Shown piece after piece: positions 34,995 to 48,750 of a DNA stretch of 64,000 nt. Location of the stretch: assembly GCA_020064725.1 (NCBI GenBank), contig JAGTWJ010000002.1, positions 62,001-126,000 on the forward strand, in the 5' to 3' direction. The translations under genes and the position numbers were made by a program. Every line of letters begins with the position of its first letter. The stretch's first letter is position 1. The notes below the pieces were generated by a model. That model was given only the letters and a program-made list of their open reading frames with translations, ran no database searches and was not told the origin of the DNA. This DNA is from Drechslerella dactyloides. Lineage: Eukaryota > Ascomycota > Orbiliomycetes > Orbiliales > Orbiliaceae.

Positions 34995-35641
34995 TGAGGG
35001 CAGACGCGACGACGGGGACCTACTAAGGCTAGGTTTTGGCGTACGAGTACACCGTGTCACCGTCAGTCATTACTGGCCGTGATTCCGAATGCCGCACGCC
35101 ATCCCATGAGCGTCTATCCAGCGGAAGCATGTATGTATTTACAATACATCTACTTTGCTACCCAGTGCATCTTCTATCTGCAAACGTCACCCCGCTAAAT
35201 TCAGGATTCAGACGTTCTGAGATTTTAGGATCAAACGATGAGTAAGTGCATGGTCAAACACGATTGCGACGCATCCGATAGCGGCTCACAGCTGACACAT
35301 CCTCTGCAGAAACCCTTAATCATGAACGCAGTGTACATATATGCGGCAAACCTCGATTTATGAAGTTGAGATCGGTGTCGGGGGGAAGCCCGCAGGAAGT
35401 GCGGAGGGAATCCTCAGGCATACTGAGTCACGCAGTGATTGGTCTTCCCTCGCGGTTATTCCCTGGTTTCAAACGTTGCGTTCTCCTAGCAGAAGCGGGG
35501 CGAGCGTAGCCTATTCTTGCACGCCCGGAGTTCGGCTTGCCTCAACTCCAAGAACCATTAAATCGGCGCAGGAGACCAGGCAAGCGCACTTCACTGGCAT
35601 CATAAACCAAGACGCTCGCTCGCTGCACCTCGACAGACATC
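34995..35641. other. Intergenic region
   Basis: About 650 bp between GON7 and the F-box gene, both on plus. The 106-codon frame at 35341-35661 overlaps the F-box start and has no domain. Nothing else recognised. Confidence 0.5.
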
Positions 35642-37357
35642 ATGTTGCCCCTCCCGGCTGAGCTGCTGATCGAAATATTCTCCTATCTCAACAATACGGA
35701 TGTGAAAAACCTCTCCCTTTGCTCGAAATCCCATCGTGTGCAGGTCCTGCCGTTCCTTTTCGAGAGCTTCAAACTCGCTTCTCCACAATCACTCAAGGCC
35801 TTCCAGGACGGCGGTAAACTCAGCTGGTTGCGGTTCAATGTTCGGTAAGTCATGCGCCGATGGTTTCCTCGTTTGCTATACCGTGGCGACCTTGATGCTA
35901 ATGTCAGCGCTTACTGCGATTGAAGCCATATACGACTCAGCGGCCTCCACGATGCACCTATCGGTAGAACCCTGGATCGCACTCACACCTATCCCGCCGT
36001 TCTCCACCGGTTCCCAAACGCCACAGATCTAACCGTCCCGTGTAACATCCACTCGCAGATACAATATAATGTTCTTCACTACCTCTTCAAGAGAATCGCC
36101 AAGACTCCAATCTACCGGTCTCTCAAGTGCCTCACCCTCACTTGCTCCGATGAACGTAGATTCCCCAACAACGACTTCAAGCTCTCCGACCACTATCAGA
36201 CGCGCTTTGGCATGATACCCCGGGGCCCAATGGATCTGCCTTTGGCACTGGGAATACCGTCGCCACCCGTTCTCGAGGAGCTTTCAATCACCACCGACGG
36301 CTGCTTCCATTTCCACAAGCCGGAAAATAGCACCGACGTCAGCTTCCTCGGCTTCTATCTTCTACAACCGTCGTTGGCAAATACACTTAAACGGCTTGAG
36401 ATCCGAGCGCACGGTCTGAAGATGCTTCAGCCACGCGATACGACAGGGAAATGTAACTGCCATACGGGGCTAGGGCAGGGCCCCTCACCATCATGTGCAG
36501 GAATGCCGCATATTTACACCAGCGTGTCGAAGCTCAAAGTCCACATCGACTGCTTCTGCGGGAGCACCTCATTTGTGGCCCTGGCGGCGACGTTCCCGAA
36601 CGTTGAGGACCTAGAGGTCGAATTGCTACGAGGGCTAGCGCCGCCACCGACCCTCCACGAGTGTCGGGAGCTAGTCATTGCGAAGAAGTTAAAGAGAATC
36701 AGAATACCGTCTCCATATATTTACACAAGTGGCTACGAGGATGGCCTACGCAGCCTGGTCATTGGCTGGGTAAAAGGCGGATTAACTCACCTCGAAAGAG
36801 CCGAGCTCGCCAGATGCGAGGCCGGCCACAGGAATAAGCTATGGCTGTGTGAGGTTTTACGAGAAGAAGGACTATGCGTTTTGAGATGGGGCCAAGCGCG
36901 GAGACCTAATAAGGCTGACGACTGTTCTAAATGCCGCTTGTGGAGGCCTTACACAGTCTCCGGGGACGAAGGCAGAAATGCCAAGCTTCTTGAATATGAC
37001 CAGGAAGGATATACCGCGTACCCCTTGCCAGACGACGAAGACAATGGACGCCCGGAGTCGCCCGCTTACAGCGGGTCAGAATGGGGCGGATACAGCAGCT
37101 TCTGGAGTGACGGATTCGATTACAACTACGAATACCCCGGCGATCTAAGCGAGTCTTCTGGTGCGGAGGACCGCCGGACGCGGGGTGAGTTGACGTGGGG
37201 TCGAGAGACTTCGCAGAAGTTACGGCGACGGAGGAAGGACGGAGATAAACGTAAGGCTAAGCCGTCGAGAAAGCATGCCCTCAATTTAAAGGGTGGTCGG
37301 AAGGCTTCACCGTATAAGACGCTGGAACCACCGGAGGATCTCTACTGGCACGACTAG
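35642..37357 (+). CDS. F-box protein, paralogue of the gene at 4042-5564
   Basis: Two exons, 35642-35844 and 35926-37357 (phase 2, 81 nt intron), 544 residues. The F-box LPLPAELLIEIFSYLNNTDV then LSLCSKSHRVQVLPFLFESF starts at residue 2. After the join the sequence reads NVRHIRLSGLHDAP, then leucine-rich-like segments (FPNVEDLEVELLRGL, KKLKRIRIPSPYIY) and a Cys/His-containing patch (KCNCHTGLGQGPSPSCAGM). The C terminus is acidic then Lys/Arg-rich. Such proteins present substrates to SCF ubiquitin ligases; the target is unknown. Same architecture, same intron site after the LRFNV-type motif and same split phase as the gene at 4042. Confidence 0.8.
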
Positions 37358-37893
37358 GCGAACGGATGCAATCGCAGGAGGTATATCGGCTTGCTCCTAC
37401 TAGGTCATCTGTGAACTTATAGAAGCGCTCAATCATAAATATTGTGAATGAATTGGCTGGCGATGAATCTCTATTTGCGGTTAGTGGGGTCGTGACTTGT
37501 CTTCTCATTCTTCTACGGCTAACGATTTACTTATTCTAAGTACTTACTTAATTACCTAGGTACTTAAGTACTTAGTCATATTACAGTTTCGGTGCTGTGT
37601 GAATTCATGAAGCGTATCGGCTCCTTAAATTCTTAATTTTCAGCAGGAGTTATACTTAGGATAGCCCAGCTCTTCACGCTGGGATTCTATTCATAAACGT
37701 TTAAACACAATCCAGTTGTCTACATGTAAACCACTTTCTTAAAGCACCACAAACGCCGACATCCATGCACCATGATAACTTCCCATATCAGCGCCGTTAC
37801 ATGCATAATAAACGAACAAGAAAAGCAACAATAGTGATAACGATAGTAATCAAAGTAATAGGAAAAGAAACTTCGTACGAATGTTGCAACGAT
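37358..37893. other. Convergent 3' intergenic region with inverted repeat
   Basis: Lies between the ends of the F-box gene and the DUF3638 gene. It is AT-rich and contains an 11-bp perfect inverted repeat listed separately; polyadenylation-type AT-rich signals are expected here. Confidence 0.5.
37536..37575. repeat. 11-bp perfect inverted repeat built from TAAGTACTTA palindromes
   Basis: CTAAGTACTTA (37536-37546) and TAAGTACTTAG (37565-37575) are exact reverse complements around an 18-nt loop, and each contains the self-complementary TAAGTACTTA. Its position between two converging genes suggests a 3'-end or termination structure. Confidence 0.7.
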
Positions 37894-40800
37894 CTACCAC
37901 TCCATCGAAACGTCCTCGTCGTCAGATGGCTCATCCTTCATTACGGTATCGGGGGATCCAGCGTCGGGAACGATAGGAGAAGATTCGCGATAAAACGTGG
38001 ATCGATCGATGGCACTGAGTTCTTCTTCATCTTCCTCGTACTCCTCCTCAGGTTCTTCTGAGCCGTGCTCGGGCTTGATCGACGATATGGCGTCATCCTC
38101 ATCCTCTCCGCTACCAGCTGGTGGCCCTCCTCCCGCACCTCCGTCAACTTGCATCGCGTCGTGATTCTGAACCTGGCTATTGCTAGCGGCGGCTGCAGAA
38201 CGTAGAAGCGGTTCCACTTCATCTTTGATGTAATCGCCATCTTCATCCTCATCTGCGCTAACCGAGTCCTCTTCATTAAAAATTTCTTCGATATCGCTGA
38301 TAGCTGGATCGAATTCATTGTCGACAAGGAACTTTCCATGCAGTAGTTGGCCAATGTGTGTTGGGTCGTACCGATTGCCCTTTCGTCGCATCGCCATAAG
38401 CCCTTGCATGCAGGGGACTGGGGATGTTTTGAATGTGCTGTTAAAGGTATCGCCTCTCTTCAAACGGCGATGACCGAGGGGGATAAACCCGTCTTCGAAG
38501 AAATGGCTGTCAGGGTCGACCTCATCTGTTCTCAGACTTAACCATTCTGCAGTTCGAAGGTATGAAGTCTTCTGACGGAAGTAAAGCTGGCCAGAAAAGA
38601 GATTAAGTTGATCCATGAGAACTGCTGGCATGCACCATTTTCGCGGGAAAGGAGCTTGGTTGACTTTGAGCCATTTCAAATCCTCGAATGTTTGCATCGA
38701 TTTCGTCGTCTTCGGCATGTAAATATGGAGCCGGACAACTGTTGATTTGCGGATGATATCCAGGAGCTGATGCGCCTCGTAAGGACTGATTATTACCATC
38801 TTCGCTCTTCGCCTATTGGTCTTCGCGCACGTCAAAATGAAAGACACAGGACGGATAAAGTCATCCTGGTAATCTATTTGTCGGCCTGTCAGAAGGTGAG
38901 TGTTGATCTGGACAGTCTGGGCGAAATCTCGAGAGACCAGGAGTTTGGTGGACCACGATCCTGGGCGGATGAGCGGGCGAATAGAGGTTTTGCGCAGAGA
39001 GGTAATTGCTGGTTCCACTGCAACCGACTTTTCTGGTAGCCTGCCTGTTTTCACGAAATTGGTTATGTCTTTGTGTATGGTGTGGGTGAGAGGCTTTGCG
39101 GGGGCTGGTCGTTGAACCTCTCTCTCAACCTCAACTTCTTGTTGGACCTCTCTCTCTTGCTCTTCATCTAATTCTGAACTAAGGCTCTCCACATTTTCAA
39201 TGTCGAACATCTGACAACGATTGACGATTTGACCGCGGATGGCGGTGCCTGAGATATCTAGTCGAGAAAGTTGTGATACGTATGACTCTCTGGGAGGGGT
39301 TTTGATGTCGTAAAGGTCCTGCAAAGAAAGCTCCTCTAATTCAAAAAGCCTCTCTCGAAGTATCCTCCAGTTTTTCGAAGAGGCGAATTCATCTTGGGCG
39401 GCCCTTCGGTGCAGATAGTTGAACCCCTGTGCGGCCCAGAGCTCTGCATTCTTCTTTGTCTGCTTGCAGGTTTCACGAAGAGCCCATTTGAGGACGTCAA
39501 CGTTCTCAACCTTGGACTTTCCGCTAGAGACCGCAAGTATCTGGGTTTCTACATCTGGCGGGGCGCAGAAAACCACAGAGTGACCTTTGCCCAGCTTCCG
39601 CATCCTCATGGCTCCTTGGATCAGACGATCCTTGGTTGTTTTCGGCCCCAGAGTCACCAACGCTCGGCTGCCTGTTGGAAACTGGAGGTCGGTGCCTCGT
39701 GTGTGTGCATCGTCAAGATAGCAGAGACAGCTTCCCATCTGTTTGACAAAATTCGAAGTCATTAGAAGCTCGACTCTTCCCATTCGATCGATGACACAGA
39801 TTTCGTCCTTCGAGTTGAAGAATATGGCGGCCTGCCATTTCTCGGGATCCACTCTGGCCGCTCTTTCTAGCCACTCTTTCGCGACCTCAGAGTTCTCAAG
39901 CTCTAGAACTTGAGCGCCAACATCTAATAGGACAGATATTGGAGGGTCCTGTGCGATAATAGTATCCAGAAGTTCCTCGACGGTCATCTTCTGTTTGGTG
40001 CGTAGTTTTGCCGCTCGAATGAAATGGTTATTTTCAATTGCAAGAAGATAGTTCAAGACTAAAGCATTAATGTGCTTGTGAGTCTCTAAGTCATGCTGTT
40101 CGATTGATAAAGGTAATAGATATTTGTTGTCGTTAGTTCCTGAGAATCCTGATGTTATGTGAGACCGCTTCTCGACCAGGTCCCAGCCGGAGCTTGTTAA
40201 CTTGTATGGAAATTGCTTTGCATACTTTGGAAACACATCATTCTCCATGTAAAAGTCAATGACGGCTTTGTTGTGTCTTAAGAGCGGACACAGCACTTCG
40301 GTGAACTCGGTTGTGTGATGAACGTTGACACCTATCGATGCATTTAGTCTTGTATTCTGAGGACGAAACAAAGCATTGTCAATCTTGAACTTACCCTTGA
40401 GGAACTGTAGGTGTCTGTATTTGTCGTCGAGACGACCTTGATGGTTCTGAATCCATTTTTGGTACTCGTCTTCCGGGCTCTCAGTTTCGTGCACAAGTTC
40501 TAGGCAATATGCAATCACGTCGTCACCAAGACCGTAGTTGTACCACGACAGGCAGGTTAGGCAGAGTAACACCTCTGGGTGGGCGAAGTCACTGGCGCTG
40601 CTGGGTGTATCTTTTGCCTTGTATGGTACCGCTAGCAGAGTTCTAAGGATATCGGCCCCGTAGTCGACTCTCCAGCGTTTTTCCTGCATACAGAATCTCA
40701 GGATATCGTACGCAATGAGGCCTCTGAACAAGAGTGCTGCGTTCAACGTTGCACCGCCCCGAAGAGTATCTCGTAGCTCCTCGTACTCCTCATTGGAAAC

Positions 40801-43800
40801 GTCCCTTGTTGTGATGAACTTCAAGACCAATTTACGTTTTTCCAGGCTGACACTGGAGAACCACTGATGGCCGTGTGTGTCACCGTACACAAGATCTGTG
40901 GCAACCGCGTTCATCAACGCCTCTGCCGCCTTTGGCTGGAGTATGCGCACGGAAGGGAAACTATCTCCATTTTTGGTCACAACTTCAAAGCCTTGCGGGT
41001 ATTTTGTCTGCAGATCCGGGAGCTGGGTCTTGATGACATCGAAAACTTTCAAGAGATTGAGCCATCTGTATGGTTGGTTGTCCATCGGACCCGAGGTGCC
41101 GACTGTGTAGACTAATGTATGGTTGACTCTAAGAATCTCGTCTGTTGTGTTTGGGATAGTCAGCTTTGTCCTTAAAGGAGGGAAACTTGTGAGAGGATGT
41201 CAACAGACCACTCTCATCGAGGAGATCTCGCGAGTTGGTATCAAGCCATTGCTGAATCTTATACAGCTCATCGCTGATACTCTTATCATCTTCCCCCTTA
41301 CAAATCTTTTCCAAACCCAATAATTTGAATGATAGCAAATGTTCGTTTTGGACGAGGAGGATGCCGCCATCTTTCATACACTATCATATTGTTTCGAATA
41401 TCAATGAAACTGCTCAAGGCTAGCGGAACGGAATTTAACTCACTGTTTTATAGATTGCCCTAATGCGCTGCACATCTTGAACCTCTAACTTGAGCCCTCG
41501 ATGGAACGGCAAGAAGTATACACGCCGGTCGCAGAGTCCCCCCAATTTGGAACGGAGGAGGTTGAACATTTCACGAGACAATGGCTTGAGGACTACTACC
41601 CTGACCAACTTGACACTATCCGCTAACGTTGCTGCGACTGCTGGAATGATCACGGAAGATTTCCCTTCTCCCATGTTCATCTGCATGACAGAAGACTTGC
41701 CAGAAGTCGGATTGATCATTTGTGTAGCTATCTCAGCTTGTACCTGTTGTTTGAAGTTAGAAGCCATTAATGGATATAACAAATATTGTATGTACTCACA
41801 TCTCGCATGCAGAAGTTATTTTCCAGCTCGAGTAGGAGCCAATCAGGTCTCGTTGTAGCATTCCATTTGGGCTGAGAGCTATCCGCCAGCGCTTCCCAGA
41901 ATCCCTGAACGTCTCTAAGTCGGGCGAACTCGAGAAGCCTTTCTGCTCGCCCAAGCTCTCGAAGCGCGGTGCCGTAGGCTACGATTGCTTTGTGCCATTC
42001 GGCAGGGATGGGTTCAACATGACATGATATGTGCCGGAGGAGAGAAAATGGGGTTACTCGTGGCCATAGACCGGCTTGGTAGAGGATATTTTGGGCCGGT
42101 GCGATTTGTAGATTGTTTTTGAAATGAGGTGGTTCCAATCGAGATCTGATGGCCCTCTCCACTGCCTGAACATGCTCTCGCCACTTGGTGACATGTTCTT
42201 CAATGAGATTAAGACTCAGCGGAAGGCTCTTACACCCAGTGTTGCCTTCGAAATTTCTGAGGGCCTCAATACTGTTTCTGAGATCATCCGCGTAGAGCTT
42301 CTGAAATTGACTGTTTCGGGGGCCCGATAAATTGCGAGGGAGGGTTTGAAGCTGTGCAAGGCGCAAAATGGGCTGGACAACCTCCGCAGTTTGTGATAAG
42401 TCAGACTTTGTGAGAGGCTGGACGCTGATGATAGCGTCAAGGGCCGGCGCTGCAGCTTCGCTCATAATATCCTCAATCGTCACAGGTTCCTTGGTTCGTG
42501 GAACCAATGACCTGTACGGATTAAAGGAGTAATTTGCCGTCTTGTATTTTATGGCATCATGGTGATCCAGGACCACTTGAATTCTGTCGATGGCCTTCTT
42601 GAACTGGTAGACGTGATAAATCGCAGACATGTATTCTGAAATATCGTCGTGAACTGCCTCAACGTCGATCAAGTTATATCGGCGCGCATCGGGGAGTGCC
42701 GGCTCGGATCTCGGCCATTGGTCTTCCAAGTAATATCTTGCGAGGCTCAATCGTTGCAGATTTGCATGTTGTTGATATTGAGTCCTTCGGCGTGATTGCG
42801 CAACATTATCAGTCTCCCCAGGCCCCCTCGGCGAGGAAAAGAATGAACTGATCTCAAATGGCGTTGTTTTTGGTCTGATCATTTTTGCGATATCGTCATG
42901 AACCGGCGCGTGTCCGATACGGACTTCGAAATGACCCTTAGGGATTTTGAAGTCGTACCCACGGAATTGATCGATAACTGCGGCTGCAGCAAGTCCATGA
43001 ATAAGTCTTGGGTCAAAGTTGTCTCTGTAAGTCAGGGCGCAGAGGGCGAAGATAAGCTTGAAGCGGTCATCCGCATAGGTTGCACGACGGCAGGTTTCGA
43101 ACAAGGGACACCAAATATCACCCGCGGCTCGCTTCATCAGCCAGTCGCTGATTTGTAGTTTGCCGTTCTCATTGCCCCCCTTAACCCCGCTCATCTTGAA
43201 ATCAGTAAAAGTCCCCCAAAGGTTCGGAGACTTCATTCCAGTCGTCCAGTTCGTGATGATCTTGGCCAGTTGACAGACTTTGCGCTCCTTGTCGGTTTCA
43301 ATCTCTATTGTCCCATCGCGGGCTACAGAACATTTCGACTATTAGCAAACGTGATGAGAAGATAGTCTTGAATGTCTTACCAGCATAAGTCGCGTCTTCA
43401 ATCGGGTTCGGATCTTCTTCATCCATCAGATCATTCGATCCACCGTTCCGTAGCCGCAGGACACTAGGCTCGTTGGACCAGGTCCAGGTATCCTCAATGA
43501 AAGCATAAAATGCTTCTATGCGAGATGCAGCGCGGCGAAGAAGAATTTCCACGCCCCTCTCCACGCCATCCTCGATTTTCTTGTCTTTGATGCCTTCTTG
43601 AATTGCGGCATCCTCCTCGTCTTGGGGTTCAACATAATCCAAGGGATCTTCTTCCGATGGCATAAATTTCTTTATTTCCATCCAATACTCCAGAATCTGC
43701 TTTGAGCCCACTCTGAAAATATCTCTCTGGCAAGTGAATGAAAGATTGTCGTTCCACAAGACGCACTCAATTCTTCCGCGCTTTGGCGCATCCTTCTTTG

Positions 43801-46800
43801 TCGATATGCCAAACGTTCTCTTTGGCGTAAGCCCTGCAATCAGATGCAGCAATTGAATGTCTGTCGGATCAAGTTCTTGGAATGAGCTGACAGCCCCTGA
43901 TCCCAGCAGACTAGCGGCTTCTTCGGTCCCAGTTCGTCCTGTTAGATCGTCGACTTGGCAGGATGGTGATGAGGTTATTGCATGCAGATAGATTTGATAC
44001 AATCTGCTGGTCGTCGAGCCGTTGCCTTTAAGCCTTCCCAGTCGTTTATCAACGGTGTAAGCTTGATAGGTCTTCGCATGGAGGATTCTTGTTATCGTAA
44101 AGTCGTCTATCTTCTTTGGTGAAACGTCGCCAAATGGGACCAAAACCATTCGTTCGTCGGATTTCTCAAGAACCAATTTGTTCAACAAGCCACGGAAGCA
44201 ACCTAGATTTTGGCTCTTGTCAACCACGAACCCTGGGAAGTTACGGCAGACAAATGTATTATCTTTGCTTGAGAACTTCAAGTTCAGTCGAGCGATATCT
44301 GCGTGTACGACGGCGGGAACATCTCGGGCAGCATTCTGAACCGTGACGACGATATGATCATTTTGTTCGAGACAGCCGAGTATCTCATCCACTTGTCGAC
44401 ACGTATTACTGTCAGGTTCGACTACCCGGATGGTGGGGTCATCAAAGCGTGCAAGCATGATGCCGTTCTCAGACAGTGTCATTCTCCATTTGAAATTCTC
44501 AGTCTCCCATCGATGTTCGAGTTTGCGGAACTGAACGATAGATTCACGGATGTCTATCCAATGAACATATTCGTCTATAAGGGGACGATAGAGGTCGCCC
44601 TCTAAAACTGTGTGTGGAATTAATTCGTAAATCCGATCACCGATTTGAGACCTTATAATGAGCAATTCTCCTTTGATTGCGAAATGCACTCGATGGCCTT
44701 CTACTAAGAAGCGAGTCTCGAACTGCATGCCTCGCATCGAGGACGGTCCGACTGCCAAGACGTCTGTCCCGAAGACTCTCTCATAGCTTGGGTGGAGCGC
44801 GTACTCGTGTGGCAAGCGACCAAATGGGATGCTGTCCATGAGGATTTGGCCATCTAGGAGGTTCAAGCTAATCTGGACATCCCGGTTACCATCCACCGGC
44901 CTTGTTATCGTTTGCAACCAATGCTGATTCGGCTCTGCAGCAGCTTGCCACTGTGTTTGGCGGTGGTGTGGCTGCCACTGCTTTTCGATAGCTAGATCGA
45001 TGCCTGCCGGATCTTGGCGAACAATCTCTCTGCAACGGGACTCCCAGCGATGAGACAGACGGTTTGATCGATCGATAGCGTGGCGGAAATAGTCTTCCAC
45101 GTGCTCTCTTTTGGGTGGTAAGTTGTCGCGTATGATCGCTCCTGTCTCGAGGAAAATAGACAGTGATTCCGGATCCCGGGTGACTGTGATTCCCTCTTCG
45201 TCGATAATGCCATCGAAGAGGTCTGCCGCATGATCATCGGGCACGTCGTAGGTCATGCGACAGACAGCGGCACAGTGCATCAGGTTCTGTAGCTTGACAG
45301 CGAGCGAATGCTCGTCTTGCTCTTCTTTCACTTGCTCGCGGAGGGTCTGGATCCACCCATAAACGATCCCTCGAAGCTTCAATATCAAACTAATGGCTTC
45401 GGAGATGACTGCCTGTTGATCTTTTTTGACAAGAGCCAGACACCGGCACGCAAGGGCCACCAAAGTGGCAACAGTGATCATCTCAAGCCAGTTCGATTCA
45501 ATGGTCTTGAGGAATTTCTCGATCTCTCGCAGAATCCCAGATACCGTGATGCTGGTGTCGAATACGCGATGGGCCTCTCGGAGAAAGAGATTCTTAATAG
45601 CGTTGGATGATGGACCAGCTTCCCAAGCTGCTTGGAGTATCAGATAACTAACTTCTTGCTTGTTCAGATTCAGGCTGCGAGCTCTGAGAACTTTAGCAAT
45701 ATTAAGCCAGTGCAGGTTGTACCCAGCACTAAATATAAAAACGTCAGATGGTTAGCCAGGGCCGAAAATCAGGGCAACAGGCACAGATATTTGATCCAAG
45801 ACTCAAACGTATCAGTGTGACAGAATTCAAGGGTTTACGAGACCGCAATGCGAGCACTTGAATTTGATAAGACTTACCGGAGAACACCGTACTCGTAAAA
45901 TTCGTGTAGAGAGAGTCGAGGAGGACATTTGTACTGCAACGCAATGATGTCGTTGCTGGTATGGTTCGATGTTCTAAGCGCGAATTGAAGCGGCTTGTAC
46001 AAACTATCTTTGGGAAGCTTGTACGAGAATATTCTTTTATCCCACAGTCCCCTGAGTTTAAAGAAATCACGAACCCAATGTCCACCAGCATCGTCCTGAT
46101 ACCAGTATCGAGGGCGGAGGGAAAAGTCAGCTAAAACCTCCTCATCCGTAGCAGGGAGTTGTATTTTGATGCCACCATCTCTGCCAATTGCTTTGTTGAC
46201 AGAGGCTAATATGATCCCCGATGGTCCGTTGTCGGAATAAAAGTCCCTAAGACCAGCGTAGGTATGAAGATGCTCTTGTGCTTTTGATTCAGGGTCGGTC
46301 TCCGTGAACTGAAGTGCAGCTGATGTATTGATCAGCATTTTGAAGGTGGTGTTGCGCCACGCTGCGAAATGTGGAGGACAGTCAAGTTCAAAGATGATCG
46401 TCTTGAGTAAGGCAAAGTCTGAATCTTCCCTCACTGCTGGTAGTGGCCTATTGTTCGAATTAGCTGTTGGACTTCGAAAAAAAACCAATTTCGTTTCCTC
46501 TATTTCAGCCATTGACTTACCATTCATGTTTCCCAACCGTAAGGTTTCTGGCCTCGTGTTCCTTGGCACATCTCGGGCAATACCGCATACTACGATGGTT
46601 CCCTTTAGCCGTGTAAACGTGTTCCATGCGAGCAGCTTCCGCGATAAGGGATCGATATCGGTCGTTGACAACCCGAAGAGCCGTCCGCATATTCCTCCTT
46701 GCGACGTTCGCAGCCTCTTCCACTCTACCCCTCAGGTCCTGTAGATGCACAGACTCGTCGTAGTAAAGGCATTGGAACGACCCTTCGTAGAATCTATCTA

Positions 46801-48750
46801 CGAATAAGGTGGCTCTGTTGACAACTGCCTTTGTCCATCGATCTCTAATGTGAACCTGAAGTTTTGAGAGTCTCTCCATCTGGCGGCGGCTAGGGAGCAC
46901 GAGACTATTCAGATCATTGCGGTCGATTTCGGGAGGAAATTTTACGAGAAGTGGTATGCAGCATGTGGTAATCTTGTCCATAGCTGCCCAGATCTCGAAT
47001 CCAGTTAAGAACGCCATCGAGATGTTCTCAGGGTTTCCCTCGTACTCGTCAACAGCAATCTTGAAGTATTCATCGAATAATTCGCCAAGTTGGACAACTG
47101 CTGCTTCGTCATTCAAATGGTCATCAACAAACTTGTCAAGTTGCTTGTCAACCCAAGTCTCTATGTCCATTAACAAGATGCACTTTTCCTTCTTGGAAGT
47201 TTTCGCCAGGTTCAATCCAAGGGGAATAGGATTCGTAACGCGGAGGAAGGGTCCCGGGGCGAAGGGTCGTTGGGCAAGCTCCTGCTCGGTCAGACTGGTA
47301 TCTCCATTGAGCGCTGATAGAATGTGACCCTGACTATTTAGCAGCTTGAGTCGAGAATCAGTCGAGAAGTCCAAGCTATCAGGAGCCCACAATACGGGTT
47401 TTGCATCCAGGACGCCGAAGTTATCCCAGCGGCGTTTGTGAAATATCGAAAGTGCCTTCAAAACCGAAGTCACATACTCCTCAGCAAATCTGGGGACCTT
47501 GTTATTGAGCTTTTGAACCCTTCTTGCAACTTTGGCACCCATAACGTAGAGGTATTCTTGCGCAACAGGGTCATCATCCTTCATCGCCTTTTCGGCCATC
47601 TTCGCCATAAAAAAAGCCATGAATATTTTGTACCAGTCCCGAGTATCGGTGCTGTGGAGCTTCATAGTAGTCTGGAGTCCTACTCTCACGACAAGCCACA
47701 TCGGAGATCGTCTCCATACTGACTTTTCGTGACCGAGAACCGAATCTGCAATTCGCTTGCATATATCTGTATCTCGGGTACCTTTCACAGCTCCCATGCC
47801 TCGCACGATACCTGTCAGTAGATTTGTTATGAAAGAAGGACTTGTTGCTCCGGTGTCATTCACGGATCCAGTTTTTCCATCCAAGTCGAGAACAGATGAG
47901 CCATCCATGTAGGCAAGAAATTCAGAGAGGGAATCGATATGTTTTTGCAGGCGAAAAGTTGTGGCCGACATGCAAGTGCGGGGCCCGGGAAAAGAGCATT
48001 TCAGCCTTTGGCGGCATTCCGCCACTGCGTCGGCGACACAAGAGGCCTCAAAGGATTCCACTATCACTTCTGTTTCTTCTTGTCGAATAACCAGACCAGC
48101 ATTTTGCTTCCTGATGTAAAGCGTTATGAACTCTAGATGATATTATCAGTTAGTTAAGTGGATAAATTGTAGGCTGACAGTAGAGATTCTCAGTATCTTG
48201 GAAACTTACCTCCTTTGTTCATGCCTTTGAGAACTTCAGAAAGCTTCTCAGGGGAGAGCCATGGCTGATCAGCGTTAGATCGATACAGAAGGACCAGATT
48301 ACTGATGTTCCTCTCCACCGATTTCCACCAAGAAGCGGTCTCTGGTTCCAACTTTTTCCCAAACTCCTCGGCCGCATCAAGCAGGAGTGTCAACAAGAGG
48401 TGGTCCGCTTGCTTTTCGAGAAGCTTATCGACTGCTCTGTCCGGCAATTTGGGCGGTAGGAAAACGTTTGTCACCAAATATTCGAAGTGTTCCTTGGACT
48501 GTATCAGGTATTCAAGGGGGGTTGGAGCCTGCTCGGATGGTTCATCATCATCGCTCTCGATCGCCCTCGCTGCTCGTCTGTTTTTAGCAGACACTTGAGA
48601 GCTGGTCGTCTGCTGGCGTCGACTCTGAGACTGTACAACCCCATTGTTGTCAACGGTGCCGGTGATGTTGGAAAGCCTAGGACGTCGTGACGGGCCTGAG
48701 CCCTCTTCGTCCTGGGTAACCAAACGACGTTTCCTCTGACTGGAGGACAT
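37894..48750 (-). CDS. Giant DUF6606/DUF3638/DUF3645 protein with P-loop
   Basis: Eight exons on the minus strand: 48210-48750, 46521-48132, 45878-46447, 43381-45728, 41800-43322, 41444-41743, 41209-41380 and 37894-41141; every junction keeps frame and the total is 3,437 residues. The start has a basic disordered leader, then EYLVTNVFLPPKLPD, the N-terminal DUF6606 style. The DUF3638 region holds MNMGEGKSSVIIPAVAATLADS (P-loop GEGKSS near residue 2223), VVLKPLSREMFNLL and ILLVQNEHLLSFKL, ending with SRDLLDESDEILRVNHTLVYTVG and PYRWLNLLKVF, followed by the DUF3645-type region. The C-terminal 200 residues are strongly acidic. The family is widespread in fungi and some are annotated as ubiquitin hydrolases, but the biochemistry is not established. 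Confidence 0.85.
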
